DNA of 64,000 bases. Source: Streptomyces flaveus (GTDB taxonomy: Bacteria > Actinomycetota > Actinomycetes > Streptomycetales > Streptomycetaceae). A program made the position numbers and the translations under genes. Of the stretch, positions 17,412 through 25,914 are shown piece after piece. The stretch covers positions 62,001 to 126,000 of the forward strand of contig NZ_BMPQ01000017.1 in assembly GCF_014647675.1 (NCBI RefSeq), in the 5' to 3' direction. The notes under the pieces are model-generated. The model was given only the letters and a program-made list of their open reading frames with translations. It was not told the origin of the DNA and made no database searches. Every line of letters starts with the position of its first letter. Position 1 is the first letter of the stretch.

Positions 17412-18230
17412 TCAGCGGCCCGCATCCAGCCCCCTGACAGCGCCTGAGGCCCGCGTATAGACCCCTGGGCTGTCGGCCAGTCCGCAGCCGCTTCCCCACG
17501 ACACAAGGCCGATCAGCCGCCCCTGGGCGACCAGCGGACCACCGCTGTCCCCCTGGCAGGCGTCCCGGCCACCGTCCGGCTCCCCCGCGCAGAGCATGGA
17601 GTCGGCCAGATACGTCCCGTCCACACCGCCCGGATACGCCTTCTCACAGACCGCGTCGGACAGCACCCGCACCCGGGCGGCCCGCAGACCGTGTGCGAAG
17701 TCACCCTTGCCCGTCGTATCGCCCCAGCCGTAGACCACAGCGTCCGTACCGGGCCGGTAGGCCGCGTCACCGGGGTCCGCCATGCGAATCACCGAGCTCG
17801 CGGGCAGCGGCTCGGCGAGAGTGAGTACAGCGGCGTCACCGGCGTTCGTATAGCTGTCGTACGCCGGGTTGACCCGGATCTCGCGCACCGGGATCTCCCT
17901 GCCCCCATCCCCCAGCAGGTCCCCACGCCCGGAGATCACTTTCAGATCGCGGATCTTCCCCAAGGGTGCGCCCAGCGCCTCCTCTCCCAGACAGTGGGCC
18001 GCGGTCAGCACAGTCGACCGGCCGATCACCGCGCCCCCACAGAACTGCCCGGCACGCGTACCCCCGAACCGGTCGCGACTCGCCAGCGCCACCGCCCAGG
18101 GGCTCTTGGAGATCTCGACGGAATAGCCGCCGATGACGACGCTGTCGGCCGCCGCGGGTGTGGGGGATGCCAACGGGATCACGGCCGCCACGGCCACGAG
18201 AGCCAGCGCTCGCACATAAGGCCGACGCAT
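17412..18230 (-). CDS. Secreted trypsin-like serine protease (S1A)
   Basis: 272 residues with a Sec signal (MRRPYVRALALVAVAAVIPLASPTP in two adjoining stretches, cleaved near AAADS). The catalytic triad is complete: TAAHC (His), DAAVLTL (Asp) and GDSGGP (Ser). The S1 pocket Asp precedes GDSGGP in DACQGDSGG, pointing to trypsin-like Arg/Lys specificity. Mature enzyme starts near VIGGYSVE, an activation-type N-terminus, although no long propeptide is seen. ATG at 18228-18230 follows AGGAGCG. It likely acts in extracellular protein degradation. Confidence 0.92.
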   Translation of the reverse strand: MRRPYVRALALVAVAAVIPLASPTPAAADSVVIGGYSVEISKSPWAVALASRDRFGGTRAGQFCGGAVIGRSTVLTAAHCLGEEALGAPLGKIRDLKVISGRGDLLGDGGREIPVREIRVNPAYDSYTNAGDAAVLTLAEPLPASSVIRMADPGDAAYRPGTDAVVYGWGDTTGKGDFAHGLRAARVRVLSDAVCEKAYPGGVDGTYLADSMLCAGEPDGGRDACQGDSGGPLVAQGRLIGLVSWGSGCGLADSPGVYTRASGAVRGLDAGR

Positions 18231-18308
18231 ACGCGCTCCTCACTCTGAGGTCATCATGGAAAACCCAGAGTGATTCACGCGACAGCGGCTCGCACTCCAC
18301 ACACACCG

Positions 18309-18342
18309 AGGGCCCGGCTCCCTGTGCGGGAGACCGGGCCCT
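18309..18342 (-). terminator. hrdB terminator hairpin
   Basis: AGGGCCCGG (18309-18317) pairs perfectly with CCGGGCCCT (18334-18342). It lies 44 bp beyond the hrdB stop codon. Confidence 0.75.
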
Positions 18343-18385
18343 GGGTGACGTACGACCGGGATCTAAGCGGTCTCGGGGAGACCTC

Positions 18386-19927
18386 TTAGTCGAGATAGTC
18401 GCGCAGGACCTGCGAGCGCGACGGGTGACGCAGCTTGGACATCGTCTTCGACTCGATCTGGCGGATGCGCTCACGCGTCACGCCGTACACCTTGCCGATC
18501 TCGTCGAGGGTCTTCGGCTGACCGTCGGTGAGACCGAAGCGCATGGAGACGACGCCCGCCTCGCGCTCGGACAGGGTGTCGAGGACGGAGTGCAGCTGCT
18601 CCTGGAGGAGCGTGAAGCTGACCGCGTCGGCCGGCACGACGGCCTCGGAGTCTTCGATCAGGTCGCCGAACTCGCTGTCGCCGTCCTCACCCAGGGGGGT
18701 GTGGAGGGAGATCGGCTCGCGGCCGTACTTCTGGACCTCGATGACCTTCTCCGGGGTCATGTCGAGTTCCTTGGCCAGCTCCTCCGGGGTGGGCTCGCGG
18801 CCCAGGTCCTGGAGCATCTGGCGCTGCACGCGCGCGAGCTTGTTGATGACCTCGACCATGTGCACCGGGATACGGATGGTGCGGGCCTGGTCGGCCATCG
18901 CGCGGGTGATCGCCTGACGGATCCACCAGGTGGCATACGTCGAGAACTTGTAGCCCTTGGTGTAGTCGAACTTCTCCACCGCGCGGATCAGACCGAGGTT
19001 GCCCTCCTGGATGAGGTCCAGGAAGAGCATGCCGCGGCCGGTGTAGCGCTTGGCCAGGGAGACCACCAGACGGAGGTTGGCCTCCAGGAGGTGGTTCTTG
19101 GCGCGGCGGCCGTCCTCGGCGATGATCTCCAGCTCGCGCTTGAGCTTGGGGGCGAGCTTGTCGGCGTTGGCCAGCTTGTCCTCGGCGAACAGACCGGCCT
19201 CGATGCGCTTGGCGAGTTCGACCTCCTGCTCGGCGTTGAGCAGCGGGACCTTGCCGATCTGCTTGAGGTAGTCCTTGACGGGGTCGGCGGTGGCACCGGC
19301 CGCGGCGACCTGCTGCGCGGGCGCGTCGTCCTCGTCCTCGTCCGACAGGACGAAGCCCTGGGCGCCGTCCTCGGCGGGCTCTTCGGCACCGGCCTTGCCG
19401 GTACCCGGGGTCTCCTCGGTCGCCTCTTCGTCGATGACCTCGGCGTCGTCCTTCTTGGCGGCGGTCTTCTTGGCCGTCGCCTTCTTGGCGACGGTTTTCT
19501 TCGCGACGGCCTTCTTGGCGGTCGTCTTCTTGGCAGCGGCCTTCTTGGCGGGAGCGTCCTCTGCGGGAGCGTCGACGGCAGGCATCGCCGGAGCGGCGGT
19601 GGCGGTGGCCTGCTCGGCCGTCGCCGTCTTCGCCGCGACGGTCTTGGTGGCGGTGCGCTTGGCCGGACTCTTCGCTGCGACGCTCTTTCGGGTGCGCTTG
19701 GGCTCCGCGGCACTGACCATCAGCGTCACACCCTCTTCCTCGAGGATCTGGTTGAGGCTGCGCAGTACGTTCTTCCACTGAGTGGCCGGAATCTGGTCAG
19801 CTTCGAAGGCCCGACGCACGTCATCGCCGGCGATCTGCCCCTCAGCCTTTCCCCGCTCAATGAGCGCCATGACAGAGACGGACTCGGCGATCTCCGGCGG
19901 GAGCGTACGGGATGTGCTGGCCGACAC
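18386..19927 (-). CDS. hrdB: Principal RNA polymerase sigma factor HrdB
   Basis: 513 residues with the sigma-70 regions in order. Region 1.1-like N-terminus starts VSASTSRTLPPEIAESV. A long Ala/Lys-rich low-complexity linker (about 75-150, repeated AAKKTTAKK-type units) comes next, then an acidic stretch. Region 1.2 is DPVKDYLKQIGKVPLL, region 2 contains GRGMLFLDLIQEGNLGLIRA and YKFSTYATWWIRQAITRA, region 3 follows, and region 4 has TLDEIGKVYGVTRERIRQIE. It is the essential housekeeping sigma factor. GTG start at 19925-19927 after GAGAGG; an upstream in-frame extension lacks support. It is transcribed from the promoter region at about 20154. Confidence 0.96.
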   Translation of the reverse strand: MSASTSRTLPPEIAESVSVMALIERGKAEGQIAGDDVRRAFEADQIPATQWKNVLRSLNQILEEEGVTLMVSAAEPKRTRKSVAAKSPAKRTATKTVAAKTATAEQATATAAPAMPAVDAPAEDAPAKKAAAKKTTAKKAVAKKTVAKKATAKKTAAKKDDAEVIDEEATEETPGTGKAGAEEPAEDGAQGFVLSDEDEDDAPAQQVAAAGATADPVKDYLKQIGKVPLLNAEQEVELAKRIEAGLFAEDKLANADKLAPKLKRELEIIAEDGRRAKNHLLEANLRLVVSLAKRYTGRGMLFLDLIQEGNLGLIRAVEKFDYTKGYKFSTYATWWIRQAITRAMADQARTIRIPVHMVEVINKLARVQRQMLQDLGREPTPEELAKELDMTPEKVIEVQKYGREPISLHTPLGEDGDSEFGDLIEDSEAVVPADAVSFTLLQEQLHSVLDTLSEREAGVVSMRFGLTDGQPKTLDEIGKVYGVTRERIRQIESKTMSKLRHPSRSQVLRDYLD

Positions 19928-20153
19928 GAACAACCTCTCGGAACGTTGGAAAACGGCTTCCGGCCCCGTCCAGTGTGGACCGGAGCCGACGACCGTCGAC
20001 TGGGGGATGAGTCGACGACGCGGGCGGGGGCCGCGAAGATGCACAGCGCCATGAACGGCGTCCGTATTCCCTCGTCGGCAGTCACCTCTTAGGTCATCGC
20101 GCTGTTCCGAGGAGCGTTACGCCCAATCTGCGTGGCCCGAGTCACATCCCGTA

Positions 20154-20182
20154 AGTTTACAAATGCGGCTAGATACGGTCAA
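20154..20182 (-). promoter_or_regulatory. Candidate hrdB promoter
   Basis: On the minus strand TTGACC (20177-20182) and TAAACT (20154-20159) are separated by exactly 17 bp, about 227 nt upstream of the hrdB GTG. A second TTGACC copy lies a little further upstream. hrdB in other streptomycetes is driven by a dedicated small sigma factor (ShbA). Whether this element is that promoter cannot be decided from sequence alone. The remainder of 19928-20333 holds the leader and the whiH terminator. Confidence 0.55.
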
Positions 20183-20215
20183 AGTCGGTCAACTGACGGG
20201 CGCAAGATCTCAGCA

Positions 20216-20265
20216 CACCGCCGGACTCTGCCGGATCCCAGAGGATCCGGCAGAGTCCGGCGGTG
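20216..20265 (-). terminator. Perfect 23-bp hairpin after whiH
   Basis: Arms at 20216-20238 and 20243-20265 are fully complementary (CACCGCCGGACTC... with ...GAGTCCGGCGGTG) around a 4-nt loop. It lies 69 bp after the whiH stop and insulates the hrdB promoter from read-through. Confidence 0.85.
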
Positions 20266-20333
20266 GATCGCTCGCCGACCGTGCGATGCCCTCGAGAGGA
20301 CACGCCTCCGACTGCGCCGCCCTCGGCGCGCGG

Positions 20334-21215
20334 TCAGTGCTCGCGAGGCGCGGGCACCACGCGGTCGGGGTGGACGGTGAGCAGTTGACGCACGGCCGCC
20401 TCGGCCGCCGCTCCATCACCGGCGGCGAGGGCGTCGACGATCCGGGCGTGGTGTGCGAGGGAGATCTCGTTCGGCCGGTCGCAGCCGGCGATCGGGCCGC
20501 CGGAGACCTGGAGTGCGGCCGACACGATCCCGGAGAGGTGCTCCAGCATGCGGTTGCCGGCGACCTGGATGAGGAGCGAGTGGAACTCCGCGTCGGCGCG
20601 CGAGAAGGTGAGCGCGTCGCCCTGCGCCATGGAATGCCCCATGATCTCGACCATGTCGGCGAGCCTCTGCTGCACCTCCTCGCGTCCGTGTCCGGCAGCG
20701 AGGCGGGCGGCCAACGGCTCGATCGTCCAGCGCAGCTCGCTCAGCTCGCGCCGCTGGTCGTCGCACTGCGGCCCATAGGCCCGCCACTCGATGATGTCCG
20801 GGTCAAGGAGGTTCCAGTCGCTGACGGGCCGCACCCGGGTGCCGACATTGGGGCGGGCGCTGACCAGACCCTTGGCCTCGAGGACGCGGAGTGACTCACG
20901 GACGACGGTGCGGGAGACCTCGAACCGCTGGCCGATCTCCTCGGGCACGAGCGGGCGGTCCGCTCCGAGGTCTCCGGAAACGATCATCTGGCCGAGCTGT
21001 TGGACGAGTTGGCCGTGCAGGCCGCGACCGCGGGAGCCTGCGGCCCGCCTGCTCACGCGGCCCAACTCCGGGTCCGTGCCCTCCCACGCTGGGGCGCCGA
21101 CGCGATCGACGCCGGGGGCCTCCGCGTAGGGATAGCGGTCGAGTTCGCCCGGGCCGGCGAGGCCGGAGTCTGCGGAGCGGGCGGCGGTCATCATGGTGTG
21201 CGCAAGGGTACTCAC
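20334..21215 (-). CDS. whiH: GntR/FadR-type sporulation regulator WhiH
   Basis: 293 residues. A flexible N-terminus (about 1-55) precedes a GntR winged helix (GRGLHGQLVQQLGQMIVSGDL to SRTVVRESLRVLEAKGLVSARPNVGTRV, about 60-125), then an all-helical FCD domain (about 140-285). The FCD domain usually binds a carboxylate ligand with a metal. Position directly beside hrdB and its length match whiH of S. coelicolor, which controls sporulation septation in aerial hyphae; that identity is from memory of gene order plus family. GTG start (21213-21215) after AAAGGA. A WhiG-like -10 element lies upstream. Confidence 0.82.
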   Translation of the reverse strand: MSTLAHTMMTAARSADSGLAGPGELDRYPYAEAPGVDRVGAPAWEGTDPELGRVSRRAAGSRGRGLHGQLVQQLGQMIVSGDLGADRPLVPEEIGQRFEVSRTVVRESLRVLEAKGLVSARPNVGTRVRPVSDWNLLDPDIIEWRAYGPQCDDQRRELSELRWTIEPLAARLAAGHGREEVQQRLADMVEIMGHSMAQGDALTFSRADAEFHSLLIQVAGNRMLEHLSGIVSAALQVSGGPIAGCDRPNEISLAHHARIVDALAAGDGAAAEAAVRQLLTVHPDRVVPAPREH

Positions 21216-21307
21216 GCATCCTTTGTCGGCGTCGCCCCCAACTGCCTTGAGGTCTTTGGTGAAAAGCACACGAAAGGGTGATCGCTCACCCCGTCGCAAT
21301 TGACGCC

Positions 21308-21315
21308 TTATCGGA
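21308..21315 (-). promoter_or_regulatory. Possible WhiG-dependent -10 element of whiH
   Basis: The minus strand reads TCCGATAA, 7 of 8 identical to the GCCGATAA -10 of sigma-WhiG promoters, 93 nt upstream of the whiH start. whiH is an established WhiG target. However, a TAAA-like -35 at the proper 15-bp spacing is not evident, which keeps confidence low. Confidence 0.4.
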
Positions 21316-21378
21316 AAGAAATGGGCGCTCCCCGATGAGTTGTACGCATCGCGGGAACGCCTGTGCCGCTCATAGCGG

Positions 21379-23142
21379 TCATCGGGTCCTGCTCCGCAGA
21401 GTCGTGAGCAAATACGTGCAGAGCAGGACAGTGAGCGACAACATCAGTGCACCGCCCACGGGTTGAGCGATCATCCGCGCCCCGGCTGCCAGATATCGCT
21501 CGCCCCCGAAGGGCCACTGCACCGGCACGAACTCACGTAGCCGCGTCGAAAACCCGGTCGCGGTCCGCACGGACGGTCCTTCCAGGACCTTGTGCACGAG
21601 GGGTACGACGACGATCGGTACGGTGAGAACGGCCGCCAGTCCGGCGGTCGTCGACCGGAAGACGCCCGCGGCCAGCACACCCGCCCAGGCGCAGCCCACC
21701 ACGAGGCCGATCCAACTGGCGCTCAGCGAAAGCCAGTCGGCGGGAACCCCGACGACCTCCCGTCCGTAGACGATGTAGAGCAGTTCGGCGTCCACGCCCA
21801 CCGTGAGGATGGCCAGGATCAGCGCGGTGATGGCGGCGACGAGGAGTTTGGCGGCGAGCAGTCCCAGGCGGCGGGGGACGGTGCCGCGGTCCGCGGCCAG
21901 GGCGGGATGGCGGAACTCGTCGCCGAAGGCGACGGCGCCGAGCAGCCCCGCGCCGAGCGCCGCGGGCGGCAGCGGGAATTGCTGCGGCCACGCGGCGAGC
22001 AGGCGCGGCTGCGGCGTGTGCCCCACCCGTGCCAGGAGTACGGAGGTGACGGCAGAGATGGCGACCACCGCTGCCGCAGTGAGGTAACCGGTCCCGACTC
22101 CTGCCGCGCGGCGCAGTTCATAGCACAGGGGACGCAGCGGATTGCGGCCTTGGCGGACGGTGATGGGGGGCGGGAGGGAGGGCAGCGCGTCCACGTTCTC
22201 CGGCTCGGCGAGCCTCTCAGAGGCTTCGGCCTCCTGAGGGTCAGTCGCGGGCCGCTGCTCGGTCGGGGGCCCCATGTCGCCGACTTCATCGGCCAGTTGA
22301 TGTACGAGGATGCCGTGGCGGTACGCGGTTTCGCCGACGTCGGCACAGGTGCTGCCGTACACCGAGAGTCGGTTGCCGTCCTCTCGCACGACTTCGACGG
22401 AACGCCGTGTGGTGCGCGCCTCCTTGGCGAGGAGGGCGGCGAGCCGGGCGGCGTGTGGGCTGCGGACGGCGACGCGGGGCCGGAGCCGGGTGCGGGCGAA
22501 GTCCGCGACCTCCTGGTCGGCTACGAACTTGCCCTCCTCGATCGTGACGACCCGGTCGGCGGTCCGCGCGGCCTCCTTCGGGTCGTCCGTGGTGAACAGC
22601 ACGGTGCCGCCCCCGGCTGCGTACGCGCGCAGAACTCCGTGCAGCCAGCGGCTTTCACGGATCGAGAGACCGTCGGCGGGGGCATCGAGAACGAGCGTGT
22701 GCGGATCCGCCAACAGCGCGCAGGCGAGACCCAGACGACGGTCCATACCGCGCGAGAGCGTGTCGAGGCGTTCATCGCGCAGGCTGACGAGGTCCACCAC
22801 TTCGAGGACTTCGTCGGCGCGACGGACGGGCACGCCCACGGCGGCGCACAGCATGCGGAGTTGGCCGCGGACCGTGCGTGCCGGATGGCCGGGCACCTCT
22901 CCGAGGAGCACGCCCACTTCGCGTGCGGGATGGGGGATGCGGTGCAGCGGACGACCTCTGAAGTGGGTGATTCCGCGGCCCTGTTGGAGTTCGAGCATGA
23001 GCCTCAGCACCGTTGTCTTGCCTGCGCCCGGCGCTCCGAGAAGCGCCGTGACGCGTCCCGCGTGCGCCTCGAAGGACACGTCGTCGACGGCGGGCGGAAG
23101 CTCCTTGCGGGGGTTGCTGGTCAGTCCGATGGCCTGGATCAC
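21379..23142 (-). CDS. ABC transporter, ATPase fused to membrane domain
   Basis: About 587 residues. The N-terminal ABC ATPase (about 1-230) has Walker A GAPGAGKTT, a divergent signature (TLSRGMDRRLGLA in place of LSGGQ) and Walker B HTLVLDAPADG. There Ala-Pro replaces the usual Asp-Glu, so the catalytic Glu is missing or displaced. After a variable acidic linker, a C-terminal region with about six hydrophobic helices (about 365-587) forms the permease. The fold resembles ABC-2 export systems. The GTG start (23140-23142) has no ribosome site, but TATCTT lies about ten bases upstream, which fits a leaderless transcript. Substrate unknown. It stands alone between whiH and the Nudix gene. Confidence 0.8.
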   Translation of the reverse strand: MIQAIGLTSNPRKELPPAVDDVSFEAHAGRVTALLGAPGAGKTTVLRLMLELQQGRGITHFRGRPLHRIPHPAREVGVLLGEVPGHPARTVRGQLRMLCAAVGVPVRRADEVLEVVDLVSLRDERLDTLSRGMDRRLGLACALLADPHTLVLDAPADGLSIRESRWLHGVLRAYAAGGGTVLFTTDDPKEAARTADRVVTIEEGKFVADQEVADFARTRLRPRVAVRSPHAARLAALLAKEARTTRRSVEVVREDGNRLSVYGSTCADVGETAYRHGILVHQLADEVGDMGPPTEQRPATDPQEAEASERLAEPENVDALPSLPPPITVRQGRNPLRPLCYELRRAAGVGTGYLTAAAVVAISAVTSVLLARVGHTPQPRLLAAWPQQFPLPPAALGAGLLGAVAFGDEFRHPALAADRGTVPRRLGLLAAKLLVAAITALILAILTVGVDAELLYIVYGREVVGVPADWLSLSASWIGLVVGCAWAGVLAAGVFRSTTAGLAAVLTVPIVVVPLVHKVLEGPSVRTATGFSTRLREFVPVQWPFGGERYLAAGARMIAQPVGGALMLSLTVLLCTYLLTTLRSRTR

Positions 23143-23232
23143 CCAACGCAAGATAGCGCGATATGTGCGGTTTTTCGGGCATTCCAACTTCGTTCCGGGA
23201 CGCCCCTCGCACTGGGCGAGCCGAGTCCTGTG

Positions 23233-23991
23233 TCAGACCTCGGGACGCAGCATCGGCGGATTGAGCAACGTGGCGCCGCCCGCACGGAAGAGCTGGGCGG
23301 GGCGGCCGCCCTGCCGGGTGGTCGTACCGCCGGTGGGGACGAGGAAGCCCGGAGTGCCGGTCACTTTGCGGTGGAAGTTACGGGGATCGAGCACAACTCC
23401 CCACACCGCCTCGTAGACACGACGCAGCTCGCCGACGGTGAACTCGGTCGGGCAGAAGGCAGTGGCCAGCGATGAGTACTCGATCTTGGAGCGGGCGCGC
23501 TCCACCCCGTCGGCCAGGATCTGCGCGTGATCGAAGGCGAGCGGTGCCGCCTGTTCGCCGTCGCGGCCGTATCCGCCCCGCTGGAGCAGTTCCTCGACGG
23601 GGGCCCAGCGCGCGCTGTTCGCGTCGCCGCCCGCCCTGGGCGCGGGCAGATCGGGGGCGAGCGCGAGATGAGCGACACTGACGACCCTCATCCTCGGATC
23701 GCGCTTGGGGTCGCCGTAGGTGGCGAGCTGCTCCAGGTGCGCGCCGTTGTCCTGCGCGGGGGCGTCCGGGTCGTGGGCGCACAGCCCGGTCTCCTCGACC
23801 AGTTCCCGCGCGGCGGCCTGCGCCAGGTCCTCGTCGGGCCGCACGAAGCCGCCGGGCAGCGCCCACCGCCCCTGGAACGGGGGCTCGCCCCTCCGTACCG
23901 CCAACGCGCACAGGGCATCGCGACGCACGGTCAATACGACCAGGTCAACGGTGACGGCAAAGGGCGGGAAGGCTGACGGGTCGTAGGGCAT
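23233..23991 (-). CDS. Nudix hydrolase with C-terminal winged helix (NrtR/ADP-ribose pyrophosphatase type)
   Basis: 252 residues. The Nudix box is complete, G-x5-E-x7-REL-x-EETGL, in GFVRPDEDLAQAAARELVEETGL, which spans about residues 48-70, so catalysis is likely. The C-terminal part (about 165-235, FTVGELRRVYEAVWG and RNFHRKV) is the winged helix typical of NrtR-like NAD-metabolism regulators. The protein may therefore bind ADP-ribose and DNA. ATG at 23989-23991 has no ribosome site, but TATGAT ends six bases upstream, implying a leaderless mRNA. An inverted repeat overlaps that promoter. No NAD biosynthesis gene is adjacent. Confidence 0.82.
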   Translation of the reverse strand: MPYDPSAFPPFAVTVDLVVLTVRRDALCALAVRRGEPPFQGRWALPGGFVRPDEDLAQAAARELVEETGLCAHDPDAPAQDNGAHLEQLATYGDPKRDPRMRVVSVAHLALAPDLPAPRAGGDANSARWAPVEELLQRGGYGRDGEQAAPLAFDHAQILADGVERARSKIEYSSLATAFCPTEFTVGELRRVYEAVWGVVLDPRNFHRKVTGTPGFLVPTGGTTTRQGGRPAQLFRAGGATLLNPPMLRPEV

Positions 23992-23998
23992 GCCGCGA

Positions 23999-24217
23999 TC
24001 ATAGTCGTCTGCCTGACGATAAGCACTCCTTTCCCCGGTCGCCTGGACGGTTGATCCAATCCACCCCGATACGGACGCCAGGGGAGGCCGTCGGCCCTTG
24101 ATCCCATCGGGTCCAACGGGCTCGCACCCCCGGCTGCAGCCCGCCGGCCGCCTCCTCGGCCATGGCGAGACCGAGCCTGCTGACGCGTACGGAGAAGTAC
24201 CGTTGCCCCACCCTCAT
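23999..24217 (-). CDS. Possible 72-residue protein coupled to the DUF4192 gene
   Basis: The ATG at 24215-24217 overlaps the TGA of the DUF4192 gene by four bases (ATGA), a normal coupling arrangement. The frame reads MRVGQRYFSVRVSRLGLAMAEEAAGG and then becomes Arg/Gly/Trp-rich. I recognise no family, and its 3' end overlaps the Nudix promoter, which weakens the case. It could be a small real protein or a chance frame. Confidence 0.3.
   Translation of the reverse strand: MRVGQRYFSVRVSRLGLAMAEEAAGGLQPGVRARWTRWDQGPTASPGVRIGVDWINRPGDRGKECLSSGRRL
24005..24019 (-). promoter_or_regulatory. Inverted repeat over the Nudix promoter
   Basis: TCGTC-tgcct-GACGA lies just upstream of the TATGAT -10 element of the Nudix/NrtR-like gene. 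NrtR proteins often regulate their own gene, so it is a candidate operator. The arms are only 5 bp. Confidence 0.35.
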
Positions 24218-25782
24218 GTGTCGCTCCTTGTCTCACGACGTCCAGCCCCTCGCCGGGGCCGAGAAGTGCTGCTCGTGCTGTCGCCGACCCGGCCGCGTCC
24301 TTCCGCGGCGGTGGGGCTCTCGGCGGCAGGCCGGGGGCGGCGCGTGCCTCCCGGCCCGGTGGAGCGTCGGCTCGGATGGCCGCCGGAGCTGCCGGTGGAC
24401 CGCGTCCTGCGTCGGCGGCGGAACGCCGTCCGTGTCGACGGTGTCGGGGTGCGGCCGGGCGGCCCGTCGGCTCCGGCCCGCGGCGCCGAGGAAACGCTCG
24501 CCTCGGACCCCGCCGTCACGCCGCTGCGATCGGTGCGCTCCTTCCGAAGGCACCGGCGGATCGACTCGGGATCCAGCCCCTCGTTGCACGCCTGGTGCAG
24601 CAGGCGAGCGAAGAGATACCCGGGGTCCGCGCCGAGCGCCATGGCGAGGGCTTCGCGGGCCTCCAGCTCATCGCCGGAGGACCAGGCGACCCATCCCGCG
24701 AGGGTCAGCGGCGCAGCGGCGTGCTCTCCGTACGCTCCGACACAGCGGCGGGCCAGGGCACGCCACAGGCGCAACGCCGGACCCGCCTCATCGCCCTCCA
24801 TCCACTCCGCCGCGCTGTCGCGCGTCGTGCGGTCCTGGAGACCGAGGATCAGGGTGGCGGCCTCGTCATGGGCCAGTAGCTCATCATCGCGGAGATCCGC
24901 CGGAAGCGTGCCGGACAAGGGTGGGGCATCGGCGAACCGGCGCATGACCCGGTCGGCCAGCTCCAGGGTCTGGGCCGCCACGTCCGCGCGGCTCTCGTTG
25001 TCCAGGATCCTGGGGATGAGGGCCATGCTCACGGCGTTCAGCGCGGACTCCTGCTCCAGCGCCGCCGCGGTCTCCCAGGGGCTGAGCCTGGACCTCAACT
25101 CCCGCAAGGTGCCCCGCACTTGGAGACCGGCGTAAGTCGCCGCAGCGGCCAGGACCGAGGTGCCGGGCAGGCCCATGGGCGTACCGCCGGAAGGACAGCA
25201 CTCCTCACTGGGACAGCAGTACGACCAGAAGCGGTTGTCCGTGATGCACAGTGTCTCGACCACGGGGACGTCTAGAACGCCGCACGCCGTGCGCAGCAAC
25301 TGCGCCAGTGGGCGCAGCCGTTCCATGACCTCCCACCCGGACTCGTTGTCCTTGGGGTCCTGACAGAGGAAGGCGACCATGCTCTCGACCGGTGCGCCCC
25401 TGCGTTCACTTCCCTTGATCAGGCCCTGGGCCAATTGCTCGGCGACGGCCGGCCAGTCGTCCGCGTTGCCGGGGATGCCGAGCCGTGCTCGCCCGCCGAA
25501 CCGGCCCCGCCCGTCCCGGTCGTGCAGGGCGACGAGCACGATGCTGTCCTCGGGCCGGTACCCGAGCAAGTACGGCAATGCATCGGCCAGTTCGGCCGGA
25601 GTGCGGAGCGTGACCTGGTGCTCGGCGCACGGGACACCGTCCGCACCGCGCCCCGCACCGTCGGCACCTCCAACCGCGCGGTCTTCCCCATGACCATCGC
25701 GCCCGCTCCCTTCTCCATGCCCGTCGCGCCCGCTGATGTTGCCGTTGCCGGAAGTCCCGGCCGCTTCGCTGTGATTCGTCAT
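24214..25782 (-). CDS. DUF4192 domain protein
   Basis: 522 residues. A Gly/Asp/His-rich disordered N-terminus (1-45) precedes the DUF4192 domain (about 55-415), recognisable by LRTPAELADALPYLLGYRPEDSIVLVAL near its start. The Cys-rich WSYCCPSEECCPSGG segment and the tetratricopeptide-like GDELEAREALAMALGADPGYLFARLL near its end are also typical. The last 100 residues are Arg/Pro/Ser-rich and disordered. The function of this widespread actinobacterial family is not known. It is divergent from the recQ relic at 25915. Confidence 0.85.
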   Translation of the reverse strand: MTNHSEAAGTSGNGNISGRDGHGEGSGRDGHGEDRAVGGADGAGRGADGVPCAEHQVTLRTPAELADALPYLLGYRPEDSIVLVALHDRDGRGRFGGRARLGIPGNADDWPAVAEQLAQGLIKGSERRGAPVESMVAFLCQDPKDNESGWEVMERLRPLAQLLRTACGVLDVPVVETLCITDNRFWSYCCPSEECCPSGGTPMGLPGTSVLAAAATYAGLQVRGTLRELRSRLSPWETAAALEQESALNAVSMALIPRILDNESRADVAAQTLELADRVMRRFADAPPLSGTLPADLRDDELLAHDEAATLILGLQDRTTRDSAAEWMEGDEAGPALRLWRALARRCVGAYGEHAAAPLTLAGWVAWSSGDELEAREALAMALGADPGYLFARLLHQACNEGLDPESIRRCLRKERTDRSGVTAGSEASVSSAPRAGADGPPGRTPTPSTRTAFRRRRRTRSTGSSGGHPSRRSTGPGGTRRPRPAAESPTAAEGRGRVGDSTSSTSRPRRGAGRRETRSDT

Positions 25783-25914
25783 GTGGCGACCATCCCGCGG
25801 ATTCCAGAATTCCGCTTTACCCTGTGGATAACCATGATCATGACCGCGTCAGAAGTTGTCCACAGCGCGGCGGACGCATTCGTGCGATGTCCGACCCATC
25901 GGGTTGCATGGGGC

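Noticed and set aside
19480..19560. Repeat array from Lys/Ala codons in hrdB
   Set aside because: This is the low-complexity Ala/Lys linker normal to HrdB proteins, not a CRISPR or satellite. No CRISPR array is present in the window.
19928..20044. Upstream extension of HrdB
   Set aside because: The frame is open but lies in the leader. VSASTSRTLPPEIAES with a proper ribosome site is the known family start.
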